The notes beneath the pieces were generated by a model that saw only the letters and a program-made list of their open reading frames with translations, was not told the origin of the DNA and did not search any database. This document shows, piece by piece, positions 15,932-23,886 of a stretch of 37,355 nt of DNA. The position numbers and the translations under genes are program-made. Source of the stretch: Verrucomicrobiia bacterium (lineage in GTDB: Bacteria; Verrucomicrobiota; Verrucomicrobiia; Limisphaerales; JAEYXS01); NCBI GenBank assembly GCA_036405135.1, contig DASWYF010000043.1, forward strand, positions 1 through 37,355. The letters are read 5' to 3'. The first letter of the stretch is position 1. The number at the start of each line of letters is the position of its first letter.

Positions 15932-16933
15932 CTATTTCAATTTTGCCCGCAAAGCCGGTGAACTCAGCACATCTTTGTTCACCACAAATTTCGGCGTCAT
16001 GCCCGCCTGCGCATCCAGCACCGCCTGTGCTGCTGCTGTGCAAACCGCGCGTCCCGTATCGCGCCCGAACGACGCCTGATGCGGTGTCATCAAGAGTCGC
16101 GGCGCTTTGCGGATTGGATGCTCCGCTGGCAGCGGCTCCACACAGAATGCATCCAAAGCCGCTCCACCGATCGTCCCCTCGTGCAATACTTCTGCTAGCG
16201 CCGTCTCATCCACCAAGGCACCGCGTGCCGTGTTGATGAAGAACGCGGACGACTTCATGCGCTGCAATTGCTCACGCCCGATCATGCCGCGATTCTCCGG
16301 CGTCAACGCCGCGTGCAGGCACACGTAATCGCTCTGCTCCAAGAGCTCGTTCAAGGAGACGAACTCCGCTGCTGGAGTCACTGGCGCCTTCGGCGGGAAA
16401 AGATCATGCGCGAGGATGCGCATATTGAAACCGCTCGCCCGTTTCGCCACCGCGCGTCCGATGCGCCCATAGCCGATAATACCGAGCGTCTTGCCGTTCA
16501 CATCCTCACCCCATTGCGGTGCCCACGCGCCCTGCCGCATTGTGTGATGCCCCTCACCCACCCCACGCGCAACGGCGAGCAAAAGTGAAAACGTATAGTC
16601 CGCCACCGCTTCATCTAAAAGACCAGGGGTGTTCGTGACGAGAATGCCCAGACGCGTCGCCGCCGAAAGCTCCACGGAATCATATCCCACACCCCAGCGC
16701 GAAATGAGCTTCAGGTTTTTCGCCTCGGCCGATTCCAGCACCGACGCGTCAAACTTATCCACGCCCGCGATGACCGCATCCGCACCGTTGATATAGTTGA
16801 GGAGTTCGCCTTTGGGGAAAGGACCCGTAGGTGGCGAGAGCGTCACCTGACATCCCGCCTTACGCAATATCTCCACCGTGGTTTCACCCACGATGTTCAT
16901 TGCCGGCGCCGTAGAAATGACCGTCCAAGACAC
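15932..16933 (-). CDS. D-2-hydroxyacid dehydrogenase, phosphoglycerate-dehydrogenase-like
   Basis: The family motifs are all present: GYGRIG for NAD binding, Arg in NTARG, Glu in FCVEPLP and His in TPHQASF. I chose a GTG start giving MSWTVISTAPAMNIVGE; the frame extends eight codons upstream from a TTG, and an internal ATG twelve codons in is also possible. No good Shine-Dalgarno sequence decides. Length (333 residues) fits the short form without the regulatory ACT domain of SerA. The mostly hydrophobic start (VISTAPAM) is the first strand of the substrate domain, not a signal peptide. It is the upstream member of the tandem dehydrogenase pair and probably shares a promoter with it. Confidence 0.87.
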   Translation of the reverse strand: MSWTVISTAPAMNIVGETTVEILRKAGCQVTLSPPTGPFPKGELLNYINGADAVIAGVDKFDASVLESAEAKNLKLISRWGVGYDSVELSAATRLGILVTNTPGLLDEAVADYTFSLLLAVARGVGEGHHTMRQGAWAPQWGEDVNGKTLGIIGYGRIGRAVAKRASGFNMRILAHDLFPPKAPVTPAAEFVSLNELLEQSDYVCLHAALTPENRGMIGREQLQRMKSSAFFINTARGALVDETALAEVLHEGTIGGAALDAFCVEPLPAEHPIRKAPRLLMTPHQASFGRDTGRAVCTAAAQAVLDAQAGMTPKFVVNKDVLSSPALRAKLK

Positions 16934-16987
16934 GCAAGAAGTGTAGCGAGCAGACAATTACGGACAAGAAAAGAGAAACGGGGTTTG

Positions 16988-17054
16988 AATGACGAATGTC
17001 TAATGCCCAAACACGTCATTGTAAATTGGTCATTCGGATTTCGTCATTGGTCAT
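16988..17054. repeat. AATGACGAATG... palindromic repeat (family C, copy 2)
   Basis: The right part, TTGGTCATTCGGATTTCGTC followed by ATTGGTCATT, matches copies 1 and 3; the left part AATGACGAATGTCTAATGCC is its imperfect complement. It runs into the last codons of the small coiled-coil gene at 17051. Confidence 0.7.
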
Positions 17055-17329
17055 TTATTTTTACCTTCCAGTTCCTTCACCCGCGCCTGCGCCTTTGCCA
17101 GTTCATTCTTCAAATCATAGATCTCCCGCTGCAGCATGCTCTCCGTCTGATACGCCTTCTGCTGCTCGATCTTCACGGCGTTGTCCCCTTTCCGCTTCTG
17201 CACAAAGACCTGCATTGCCAGCATCACCAGCAGGAAGAACTGAAAGACTTGGATGGCAAAACGCACCTTGGAATCCTGCTTTGGCAGTTTCGTCGGCTCC
17301 GTCGGCGCGGCTGTTTCTGGCTGGCTCAT
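17051..17329 (-). CDS. Small single-span membrane protein with coiled coil
   Basis: The 92-residue protein has a charged, Pro/Thr-rich N terminus, one hydrophobic helix (about residues 24-43, AIQVFQFFLLVMLAMQVFV) and a long charged helix (residues 55-90, with heptad leucines in LQREIYDLKNELAKAQARVKELE). Orientation is not certain, but the Lys/Arg-rich stretch just after the helix (QKRKGD) suggests that side is cytoplasmic. Such proteins often act as scaffolds or as FtsB/FtsL-like assembly factors; nothing here points to division in particular. It lies about 120 bases upstream of the dehydrogenase pair on the same strand. Confidence 0.72.
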   Translation of the reverse strand: MSQPETAAPTEPTKLPKQDSKVRFAIQVFQFFLLVMLAMQVFVQKRKGDNAVKIEQQKAYQTESMLQREIYDLKNELAKAQARVKELEGKNK

Positions 17330-17407
17330 GATCGTTTTTACTAAGAACGGGCAGGAAACTACATCGCTTCAAGTAGTCTTGTCTATGGTTGGCAATTCGC
17401 AGCCCTT

Positions 17408-17425
17408 CTATGGTATGCTCCATAG
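17408..17425. promoter_or_regulatory. Short inverted repeat upstream of the DUF1501 gene
   Basis: CTATGG (17408-17413) and CCATAG (17420-17425) flank six bases, and a further CTATGG lies at about 17385 in direct orientation. The site is 33 bases before the DUF1501 start, a suitable place for an operator. Six-base arms can occur by chance. Confidence 0.3.
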
Positions 17426-17457
17426 TCAAAGCCCATAATTAAACCCGTCTTGCCATT

Positions 17458-18834
17458 ATGCTAAAAGTCTCCGGCAAAGGTTCGATCACCACGTGTGACG
17501 GCATCACGCGACGCGACTTCCTCCAGGTCGGCGCGCTCGGTGCCATGGGCTTGTCCATGGCCAAGTATTCCGCCCTGCAGGCCGCGAACAAGGTCGCTAA
17601 GGGCCATGATGAACGCAGCGTCATCATGATCTTCAATCTCGGAGCACCCAGCCAACTCGATACTTGGGACATGAAGCCGGATGCTCCGCGCGAGATCCGT
17701 GGCCCGTTCAAGCCCATCCGCACAAACAACCCCGATATCCAAGTCTCTGAGATTTTGCCGCTGCATGCGAAGCTGGCAGATAAATTTTCCCTCGTCCGCA
17801 GTTGCTATCACACGGCCTCAGCGGTGCATGATACTGGTCATCAGATGATGCAGACGGGCCGCTTGTTTACTGGCGGCATCATCACGCCTCATGCCGGTTC
17901 TGCACTGGAATACATCATGGGCCGCCGCAATGAACTGCCCGCGAACATCATCCTGCCCGAGCCCATGGGCCCCACTGGCGGTAACATGCCTCACGGTCAG
18001 GACGCCGGTTTCCTTGGCAAAGCTTTCGATCCTTTCGCCCTCATGGCCGATCCTTCCGTGAAGGATTTTAAAGTGCCCGATCTCCTGCCGCCCTCCGAGA
18101 TCGGCGAAGCGCGCTTGCTGCGTCGCCGTGAATTGCGCGACGTGGTGGAGGACACCGTCCGCTCCTTTGAAGCCACCGAAAATGCGAAGTTGATGGATGA
18201 AAACTTCGCCTCCGCCTATCGCCTGATGACGAGCGCAAAAGCCCGTGAAGCCTTCGACCTCACGAAGGAGCCGATGAAAGTGCGCGAGCGTTACGGCATG
18301 ACGCGCTTCGGCCAATGCTGCCTGCTCTCCCGTCGTTTGGTGGAGGCCGGTGTGCGTTTCGTCACGGTGAATACCTTCATCACCGTCTTCAACGAGATTA
18401 CTTGGGACATCCACGGCTCGAAGCCATTCACTGCCATCGAGGGCATGCGCGATATCGTCGCGCCGATGTATGATCAAGGTTACAGCGCTTTGATCGAAGA
18501 CTTGCACCAGCGCGGCATGCTCGATAACACCATGGTGTGCAGCCTCGCGGAATTCGGTCGCACGCCGAAGATCAATCCCGCTGGCGGCCGCGATCACTGG
18601 CCGAATTGTTGGACAGTGAACTTCGCCGGTGGCGGTGTGAAAGGTGGCCGCGTCATCGGCAAGAGCGATGAGATCGGTGCTTATCCGGCGGAACGTCCGG
18701 TGAACCCTGCTGAAGTCGTCGCCACCATCTATCACAGCCTCGGACTGGACCTAACCTCCCACCTGCCCGGCCCGCAAGGCCGCCCGTTTCCTTTGGTGGA
18801 TTTCGGCACGCAGGCGATCAAGGAGTTGTTCTAG
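17458..18834 (+). CDS. DUF1501 protein with Tat signal
   Basis: This 458-residue protein opens with a twin-arginine export signal: Arg18-Arg19 in TRRDFLQVGALGAMGLS. It should fold in the cytoplasm with its cofactor and then be exported. The body carries the DUF1501 pattern: SVIMIFNLGAPSQLDTWDMKP near the start, RSCYHTASAVHDTGHQMMQTG and LAEFGRTPKINPAGGRDHWP near the end. The His and Asp positions recall the alkaline-phosphatase/sulfatase fold. Function is not established. In PVC bacteria these genes are regularly paired with DUF1549/DUF1553 genes, as here, where the partner starts 18 bases downstream. A role in periplasmic breakdown of sulfated or complex polysaccharide is often suggested but unproven. 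Confidence 0.92.
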   Translation: MLKVSGKGSITTCDGITRRDFLQVGALGAMGLSMAKYSALQAANKVAKGHDERSVIMIFNLGAPSQLDTWDMKPDAPREIRGPFKPIRTNNPDIQVSEILPLHAKLADKFSLVRSCYHTASAVHDTGHQMMQTGRLFTGGIITPHAGSALEYIMGRRNELPANIILPEPMGPTGGNMPHGQDAGFLGKAFDPFALMADPSVKDFKVPDLLPPSEIGEARLLRRRELRDVVEDTVRSFEATENAKLMDENFASAYRLMTSAKAREAFDLTKEPMKVRERYGMTRFGQCCLLSRRLVEAGVRFVTVNTFITVFNEITWDIHGSKPFTAIEGMRDIVAPMYDQGYSALIEDLHQRGMLDNTMVCSLAEFGRTPKINPAGGRDHWPNCWTVNFAGGGVKGGRVIGKSDEIGAYPAERPVNPAEVVATIYHSLGLDLTSHLPGPQGRPFPLVDFGTQAIKELF

Positions 18835-18852
18835 TCTTACACGAGTGAACCG

Positions 18853-21273
18853 ATGAAACGTTTCTCCGCCTTACTATGCATCATCTGGCTCGGGCTCACT
18901 TCGTTGCACGCCCGCGAGTCCCTCGTCATTCTCCCCGAGAAGATCGTGCTGCACGGCGCCATCTCTCAACAACGTCTCGTGGTGGAGCGTTTGGAGGATA
19001 AAGAATTCATCGGCGATGTGCGCGAGAACGTCACCTACACTTCCAGCAATCCCGGCATCGTCAAAATCGAGAAAGGTTTCGCCGTCCCCGTCGCCAATGG
19101 TTCCGCCACCATCAAAGCTACCGTCGGCAAGCAGACCGTCAGCACCAAGGTCACCGTGACCGGCATGAACCAGTCCGCTGACTGGACCTTCCGCAATCAC
19201 GTGCAACCTGTCCTCGCGAAGTTCGGTTGCAGCTCCGGTGCGTGCCATGGCGCGGCTGCCGGACAGAATGGCTTCAAGATTTCCCTGCGCGGTTATGATG
19301 ATGACGGCGATTACCTCGCGCTCACCCGTCACACCTTGGGACGTCGTATCAGCCCCGCAGAACCGGCCAAGAGCCTCTTGATTACCAAGCCCACCGGCGC
19401 TGTCCCGCACAAAGGCGGCATCAAGTTCGATACCGATTCCCTCGAATACCGTGTGCTCGCCGAGTGGATCGCCAATGGCACTCCGGGACCGAAGCAGGAA
19501 GACCCACGAATCGAACGCATCGAGATGGTGCCGAACCACGTCGTGATCAAACCCGGCGAACAGCAACAGATCCTCGTCCGCGCTTACTTCAATGACGGTC
19601 GCGTGGAAGATGTCACGCGCTGGACGAAATACACGGATGCGAATTCCGAGGTCACCAACATCGACGAACACGGCAACATCAAGGTCATGGGCTTCGGTGA
19701 AGGCGCGATCACCGCGTGGTATCTGCAACGCATCGCCATCGCCACCGTCACCGTGCCGCACACGAACAATCTTCCGAAAGCGACTTTTGCCAAAGCGCCC
19801 AAGCGCAATTTCATCGATGAACAAGTCCTCGCCAAACTGCGCAGCTTGAATCTCCCGCCTTCGCCTCGCGCAACGGATGACGAGTTCATCCGCCGCGCTT
19901 ATCTCGATACCATCGGTGTCCTCCCCACCGCTCAGGAAACCAAATCGTTTCTCGCGGATCATTCACCGAAGAAGCGCGATGCCCTCATCGAGACTCTGCT
20001 GAACCGTCCTGAGTTCATCGATTACTGGTCCTACAAATGGTCCGATCTCCTGCTCGTGAAGAGCGAGAAACTGAAGCCTGCCGCCATGTGGTCCTACTAC
20101 CATTGGGTGCGCGATGGCGTGGCTAAGAACAAGCCGTGGGACCTGTTCGCTCGCGAAGTCATCACCGCCCGTGGCAGCACTTTGGAGAACGGCGCCGCGA
20201 ATTTCTTCATCCTCCATGATGAACCGAAGATCCTCGCCGAGACCACCTCGCAAGCCTTCCTCGGCATGTCCATCAATTGCGCCCAGTGCCATAATCACCC
20301 GATGGAGAAGTGGACGAACAACGATTACTACGGCATGGCGAACCTCTTCGCCCGCGTCCGCGCCAAGGCCGCCACCGGTGAAGGCAACCAGATCATCGTG
20401 GACGCCAGCCAGGGCGAACTCGTGCAACCCCTCACCGGCAAGCCGCGTCAACCGCGCCCGCTCGATGGCCAGACGATTGATTTCACCGCCGAGAACCGCC
20501 GCGAACATCTCGCCGCTTGGCTCACCTCACCGGAGAATCCTTACTTCACCCGCGCCATCGTGAACCGCATCTGGGCGAACTTCTACGGCGTGGGCCTCGT
20601 GGAAAGCGTCGATGATCTGCGCGTCACCAATCCCGCCAGCAATGAAGCCCTTCTCTCCACCACCGCCAAATATCTCGCCGAGCAAAAGTATGATCTGAAA
20701 GCGCTGATGCGTCTCATACTTCAATCCGAAACCTATCAACGCTCCAGCGAAGCCCTGCCCGGCAATGCCGCCGATAAACGCTTCTACTCCCGCTATTACC
20801 CGCGCCGCCTGATGGCCGAAGTGATGCTCGATGCCTTCTCCCAAGTCACCGGTTCCGCCACCGATTTTAAGAATTACCCGAAAGATTATCGCGCCCTGCA
20901 ATTGCCAGACTCGAACATCAAATCCTATTTCCTCAGCTCTTTTGGTCGCCCAGATCGCAACGCCACTTGCACCTGCGAGCGCACCGACAACCCCAGCGTC
21001 ACCCAAGTGCTCCACATCTCCAACGGCGACACCGTGAACCAAAAACTCTCCGCGAAAGGCAATCGCATCGAGAAACTCCTCATGGCCAAGACGCCGCCCG
21101 AGCAGATTGTGGAAGACGCCTACCTCACCGCCCTCTCCCGCCTGCCCACCGAAAAAGAACGCACCCGCATCATGGGCATCCTGCAAAAGACCGATGAAAA
21201 AGACCTCCGCCCCGCCATCGAAGACATCTACTGGGCCCTCCTAAGCAGCCGCGAGTTTTTGTTTAATCATTGA
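18853..21273 (+). CDS. Secreted DUF1549/DUF1553 protein with Ig-like and cytochrome-like motifs
   Basis: The 806-residue precursor starts with a signal peptide (MKRFSALLCIIWLGLTSLHA). Residues about 22-105 look like a bacterial Ig-like (BIG2) domain. A cytochrome-like segment follows with Cys126, Cys131 and His132 (CSSGACH, four residues between the cysteines instead of two). A second Ig-like stretch lies near 215-300. DUF1549 follows, containing a regular CAQCH at 476-480, and DUF1553 ends the protein (RAIVNRIWANFYGVGLVE, YPRRLMAEVMLDAFSQ). The two Cys-His motifs could bind heme c, so periplasmic electron transfer or oxidative sugar chemistry is plausible. It is the second gene of the DUF1501 operon. 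Confidence 0.92.
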   Translation: MKRFSALLCIIWLGLTSLHARESLVILPEKIVLHGAISQQRLVVERLEDKEFIGDVRENVTYTSSNPGIVKIEKGFAVPVANGSATIKATVGKQTVSTKVTVTGMNQSADWTFRNHVQPVLAKFGCSSGACHGAAAGQNGFKISLRGYDDDGDYLALTRHTLGRRISPAEPAKSLLITKPTGAVPHKGGIKFDTDSLEYRVLAEWIANGTPGPKQEDPRIERIEMVPNHVVIKPGEQQQILVRAYFNDGRVEDVTRWTKYTDANSEVTNIDEHGNIKVMGFGEGAITAWYLQRIAIATVTVPHTNNLPKATFAKAPKRNFIDEQVLAKLRSLNLPPSPRATDDEFIRRAYLDTIGVLPTAQETKSFLADHSPKKRDALIETLLNRPEFIDYWSYKWSDLLLVKSEKLKPAAMWSYYHWVRDGVAKNKPWDLFAREVITARGSTLENGAANFFILHDEPKILAETTSQAFLGMSINCAQCHNHPMEKWTNNDYYGMANLFARVRAKAATGEGNQIIVDASQGELVQPLTGKPRQPRPLDGQTIDFTAENRREHLAAWLTSPENPYFTRAIVNRIWANFYGVGLVESVDDLRVTNPASNEALLSTTAKYLAEQKYDLKALMRLILQSETYQRSSEALPGNAADKRFYSRYYPRRLMAEVMLDAFSQVTGSATDFKNYPKDYRALQLPDSNIKSYFLSSFGRPDRNATCTCERTDNPSVTQVLHISNGDTVNQKLSAKGNRIEKLLMAKTPPEQIVEDAYLTALSRLPTEKERTRIMGILQKTDEKDLRPAIEDIYWALLSSREFLFNH

Positions 21274-21324
21274 GAGACTGTCTGAGGACGCCTCCTGACA
21301 CCGCCTCCGACGAACAGATCCTGA

Positions 21325-21420
21325 GGAAAGCAAGATAACGCTTCACCTCCCTCGCCCGAACTCGCGACTCTGTCGGAGCTCTGAGGGGAGAGGGCCGGGG
21401 TGAGGGGTGCCCGCCTTCAG
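21325..21420. repeat. CCCTC-hairpin repeat (family B, copy 2)
   Basis: Its right part, GGGGAGAGGGCCGGGGTGAG with GGGTGCC, matches copy 4 at 24893. The left flank GGAAAGCAAGATAACGCTTC also matches the left flank of copy 4, so the mobile unit is longer than the hairpin. The central stem differs and pairs poorly here. It starts about 50 bases after the DUF1553 stop. Confidence 0.7.
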
Positions 21421-21730
21421 ACTTGAGCTTTCCCCACACAAAATCCTCGTATCACTTACTTTCTCGTCGACAGCGTGAGGAGGCGCCCCCAGTTAACCGG
21501 TTTCACCCCGCGCCCATAACAAACACACAGAATGACCCCGGCTAACCAGCAGTCGCTTCCCTTTTCTTCATTCCCAATTTTTCATTCTACATTCCCCCGA
21601 AGCGGCCTTCCCATCTCGTCCGTTCAGTGTTCCCTCTTCTCAGTTGCATCCTGTCCTGCGGCACTCTAGCAACTAGTCTACACCTCCAGAATCCGACCCT
21701 CGTCAGCCACTCCACAAAGAAACGCAGATC

Positions 21731-21758
21731 GGTAGGGCGAGGCTCCTGACGAGCCCTG
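21731..21758 (+). repeat. GTAG palindromic repeat (family A, copy 4)
   Basis: GTAGGGCGA is followed by GGCTC (21741-21745), a CTGAC loop and GAGCC (21751-21755). It shares the GTAGGGCG lead and the internal TCCT with copies 2 and 3. Confidence 0.6.
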
Positions 21759-21823
21759 ACTCTTTTCGCCAAGGCACCGTGATAACCACCACCCACCACC
21801 ACCGAAGCCCAACGTCCCCATCC

Positions 21824-21870
21824 CCCTCTCCTCCATTGATAAATGGAGGAGAGGGCCGGGAGAGGAGGCA
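21824..21870. repeat. CCCTC-hairpin repeat (family B, copy 3)
   Basis: A perfect 14-bp stem, CCCTCTCCTCCATT (21824-21837) and its complement (21842-21855), closes a GATA loop and is followed by CCGGGAGAGGAGG. Stem tip sequence differs from other copies while pairing is kept. Confidence 0.8.
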
Positions 21871-22204
21871 CTAAACCTCCCCAACTCCACTCTGGGAAGC
21901 CGAGCCTCGACCGGCCTGCATTTCCTTAAAAGGAAATTATTTCAAAGAACAATGAAACCATCCGACCCCTGCGGCTGTATCTGGCCTATGGCTCCTCCTC
22001 ACAGGGAGGCCAGACTCTGGTGCTGTCCTGAACCCGGCTGGTTCCGCAGTGGGTACCATGGTCAACCTTGTGACCTAGGGATTCCCCGGTGGGTCATACA
22101 ATCCTACGCCCACCGACGTCCCGTTCCCCCTCCAGCTTACGAGCCCCGATCCAACACCCGATACACCCACAGATCCTGCAAGAGACGATCGCTTCCTCTA
22201 TCTT

Positions 22205-22245
22205 CCTTCTCCCTCACGGGAGAAGGATTGAGGATGAGGGTGTTC
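22205..22245. repeat. CCTTCTCCC-hairpin repeat (family B, divergent copy 6)
   Basis: CCTTCTCCC (22205-22213), loop TCAC, GGGAGAAGG (22218-22226) form a perfect 9-bp stem, followed by ATTGAGGATGAGGGTG, a degenerate form of the CCGGGGTGAGGGGTG tail. Confidence 0.65.
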
Positions 22246-22583
22246 CCCTCCGGCCCCGCCTCTCGACCTGATGCTTCCATAAGGATTGCCAAAACGATTC
22301 CATCGAATCATTCAGCGGAAGTTTCGGTTTTTTGTTCCCAATTCAAAACTTAAAACTGAGAACTTAAAATTACCTCAAGCCCTTCCTTTACCGACAACGA
22401 GTTGTCAGCAATCCCATTATCTCCCATCTCAACCACTCAAACCACAGAAATCTGTTATCCCACAGCGACATTTTTCCCAACCCCTTCAAACAGAGGAAAA
22501 TCCAATCGAAGATTTTCCCTTTTTTGCATTTTTAGCGGGTCGCCAACCCCTAAAAATTTAACTCAGTTAAAAGAACATACATT

Positions 22584-22619
22584 TCCATCCAGTCCATCTC
22601 GTCCATCCTGTCCAAATCC
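22584..22619. repeat. Nine-base tandem repeat TCCATCCNG
   Basis: Units TCCATCCAG, TCCATCTCG, TCCATCCTG and a partial TCCAAATCC follow without gaps. This short-period sequence occurs in intergenic DNA of several environmental phyla. No coding role is seen. Confidence 0.65.
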
Positions 22620-22721
22620 CCTCTTTAAATCTCCCTGCTCGACAATCATCCCCGCCTGTCCTTCAATATTTGTATCACCAATCAAACCACAATTTTGCGG
22701 ATTACTTAACTGTTGACTGTC

Positions 22722-23018
22722 ATGAGCGAAACTCCACACCAACGGTTCGCCAATGTTCAGATGCCCAAGTGGTATCGAGTATCCGCGTGGGTAGTTCGCG
22801 TGGTTGCATTTCTGATTTTAGCGGTTTCGGCTTGGATCATGACCCATCAGGATGCCACGGGGTCTTCTTGGCCCATCGCCGGTATTATCATTGGAGTGCT
22901 CTTGTTGGTTCTGCCCGGTTTGCCCAAGGCTTACATCGAGCAGAGAAACCGCATCAGGGGTGCTCGTGACGGTTCGTTTCAGGAGTTTTTGAAAGATGAG
23001 CAACGAAACGACAGCTAA
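22722..23018 (+). CDS. Small two-span membrane protein of unknown function
   Basis: The ATG at 22722 gives 98 residues starting MSETPHQRFANVQ; a TTG three codons earlier is the only alternative. Two hydrophobic helices (about residues 22-40, VSAWVVRVVAFLILAVSAWI, and 50-67, WPIAGIIIGVLLLVLPGL) are joined by a short loop. A charged C-terminal tail follows (QRNRIRGARDGSFQEFLKDEQ) that would face the cytoplasm. It is the first of three consecutive tiny envelope-protein genes with 40-70 base gaps. No family recognised. Confidence 0.65.
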   Translation: MSETPHQRFANVQMPKWYRVSAWVVRVVAFLILAVSAWIMTHQDATGSSWPIAGIIIGVLLLVLPGLPKAYIEQRNRIRGARDGSFQEFLKDEQRNDS

Positions 23019-23034
23019 CCATGCACTACCGCAT

Positions 23035-23070
23035 CGGGCCGAAGCCCGGCGTAGGCCGAAGCGAACCCGG
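23035..23070. repeat. GC-rich hairpin with TTCG-type tetraloop
   Basis: CGGGC-CGAA-GCCCG (23035-23048) reads on the minus strand as a stem closed by C-TTCG-G, an exceptionally stable loop in RNA. A related arm, GTAGGCCGAAGCGAACCCGG, follows. It fills most of the gap between two small genes and may stop leftward transcripts or be another dispersed repeat. Confidence 0.45.
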
Positions 23071-23087
23071 CATGCTGCTTGACCGCC

Positions 23088-23510
23088 ATGCGCGCCTTTG
23101 TATCGCTCATCTTACTCGTTCTGACCGGCTGCGGGTTGTCCACCGGCACGCCTGTTCACTTCGTCGTGCCCGACGGTTATCGCGGTCCATTTTACCTGAT
23201 TCCAGATCCGACCAACGGTGTAGTCATCACCAAATCCCAAGGACGATTTGTGGTCACGCTTCCTGCCAGCGGCAGGCTGATGGTTCGTGATTTAGGATTT
23301 CTTGATTCGTGGCATCAGGAGACGTGCGCGTTTGCCAGCGGCACGCGCATTCCCACACTCACCGAGCCGGGCAGCACGGGTGTCTTAGCAACAAATGCTG
23401 TCGCACTACGCGGTAGCGGCTCTGCGCGTAACAGCAATGGGCCGGTGTTCACATGGTATTTCATTGGCACACAGCAGGAGTTTGATGCATCTGGCAAGCT
23501 ACAACCTTGA
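23088..23510 (+). CDS. Small putative lipoprotein of unknown function
   Basis: The ATG at 23088 gives 140 residues with the signal MRAFVSLILLVLTGCG; LVLTGC is a usable lipobox, so the mature protein probably begins at Cys15 and is lipid-anchored in the envelope. A TTG three codons upstream is possible. The remaining chain is beta-rich (VHFVVPDGYRGPFYLIPD, GRFVVTLPASGRLMVRDLGF) and ends FTWYFIGTQQEFDASG. Cysteine at CAFASG is the only other one. Nothing ties it to a pathway. Confidence 0.65.
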   Translation: MRAFVSLILLVLTGCGLSTGTPVHFVVPDGYRGPFYLIPDPTNGVVITKSQGRFVVTLPASGRLMVRDLGFLDSWHQETCAFASGTRIPTLTEPGSTGVLATNAVALRGSGSARNSNGPVFTWYFIGTQQEFDASGKLQP

Positions 23511-23553
23511 GCCGCCCGGATCACTGAGCTTTTTTCTCTAAGCAGCACTCTCT

Positions 23554-23793
23554 ATGGAGGCGACAACTTGCAATCCATCCACCCCGAAGAAGTCTCGGAA
23601 CTGGAAACTCTTCAGCCTCGGTTTGGGAGTCCGCCTGTTTGGGGTCCTTTTGATTTGGTTGGGTGACGGTTACGACAGCGCCTTTCGGAAGACACTGGTT
23701 GTGCTTGGGGTGATTCTTTCCGTTGGAGGGATTGGTGTCCTGCGCTATTTGCTCATCTCAGGATGGAGGAAAAAACGACCAAGCCACCTCTAG
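23554..23793 (+). CDS. Very small two-span membrane protein
   Basis: The 79-residue product begins with a polar, lysine-rich 20 residues (MEATTCNPSTPKKSRNWK). Two hydrophobic helices follow (LFSLGLGVRLFGVLLIWLG and TLVVLGVILSVGGIGVLRYLL), then a basic tail (SGWRKKRPSHL). By the positive-inside rule both ends should be cytoplasmic. No family recognised. It lacks a strong ribosome site, so the call rests on length, membrane pattern and context. Confidence 0.5.
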   Translation: MEATTCNPSTPKKSRNWKLFSLGLGVRLFGVLLIWLGDGYDSAFRKTLVVLGVILSVGGIGVLRYLLISGWRKKRPSHL

Positions 23794-23861
23794 AAAAACC
23801 AGTCAGCTAAATGGTTACTGTGGAGACGAGTTTGCCGCCGATCGCGACCGTCCCTTCCCCC

Positions 23862-23886
23862 GGAGCGCGGGTCTCCGACCCGCAGC
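23862..23886 (+). repeat. GCGGGTC-TCC-GACCCGC palindromic repeat (family A-like, copy 5)
   Basis: GGAGC precedes a perfect 7-bp stem, GCGGGTC (23867-23873) and GACCCGC (23877-23883), around TCC. The lead differs from GTAG, so it may be a subfamily. Confidence 0.55.

Larger units (their letters stand above)
21274..22721. other. 1.4-kb gene-poor region filled with dispersed repeats
   Basis: No open frame here has a signal, motif or ribosome site; the longest read as translated repeats or low-complexity Pro/Ser-rich peptide. At least five repeat copies from three families lie in it (listed separately). The segment 21950-22150 might be decayed coding sequence but matches nothing I recognise. A/T content rises after 22300. 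Confidence 0.6.

Noticed and set aside
16934..16957. TTG start for the phosphoglycerate-dehydrogenase-like gene.
   Set aside because: It adds eight non-family residues and has no ribosome site; GTG at 16933 fits the first strand better, though this is not certain.
21587..21871. A 94-codon minus-strand frame.
   Set aside because: It is made mostly of two translated dispersed repeats (21731 and 21824).
21952..22353. A 133-codon frame in the repeat-rich gap.
   Set aside because: No ribosome site, signal or motif, Pro/Ser/Arg-rich, and its 3-prime part runs through a family B hairpin.
23016..23087. Possible integron attC site between two small genes (CTAACCATGCACT, then GCATGCTGCTTGAC).
   Set aside because: The ends do not give the required RYYYAAC/GTTRRRY pair, no equivalent site follows the next gene, and no integrase is present.
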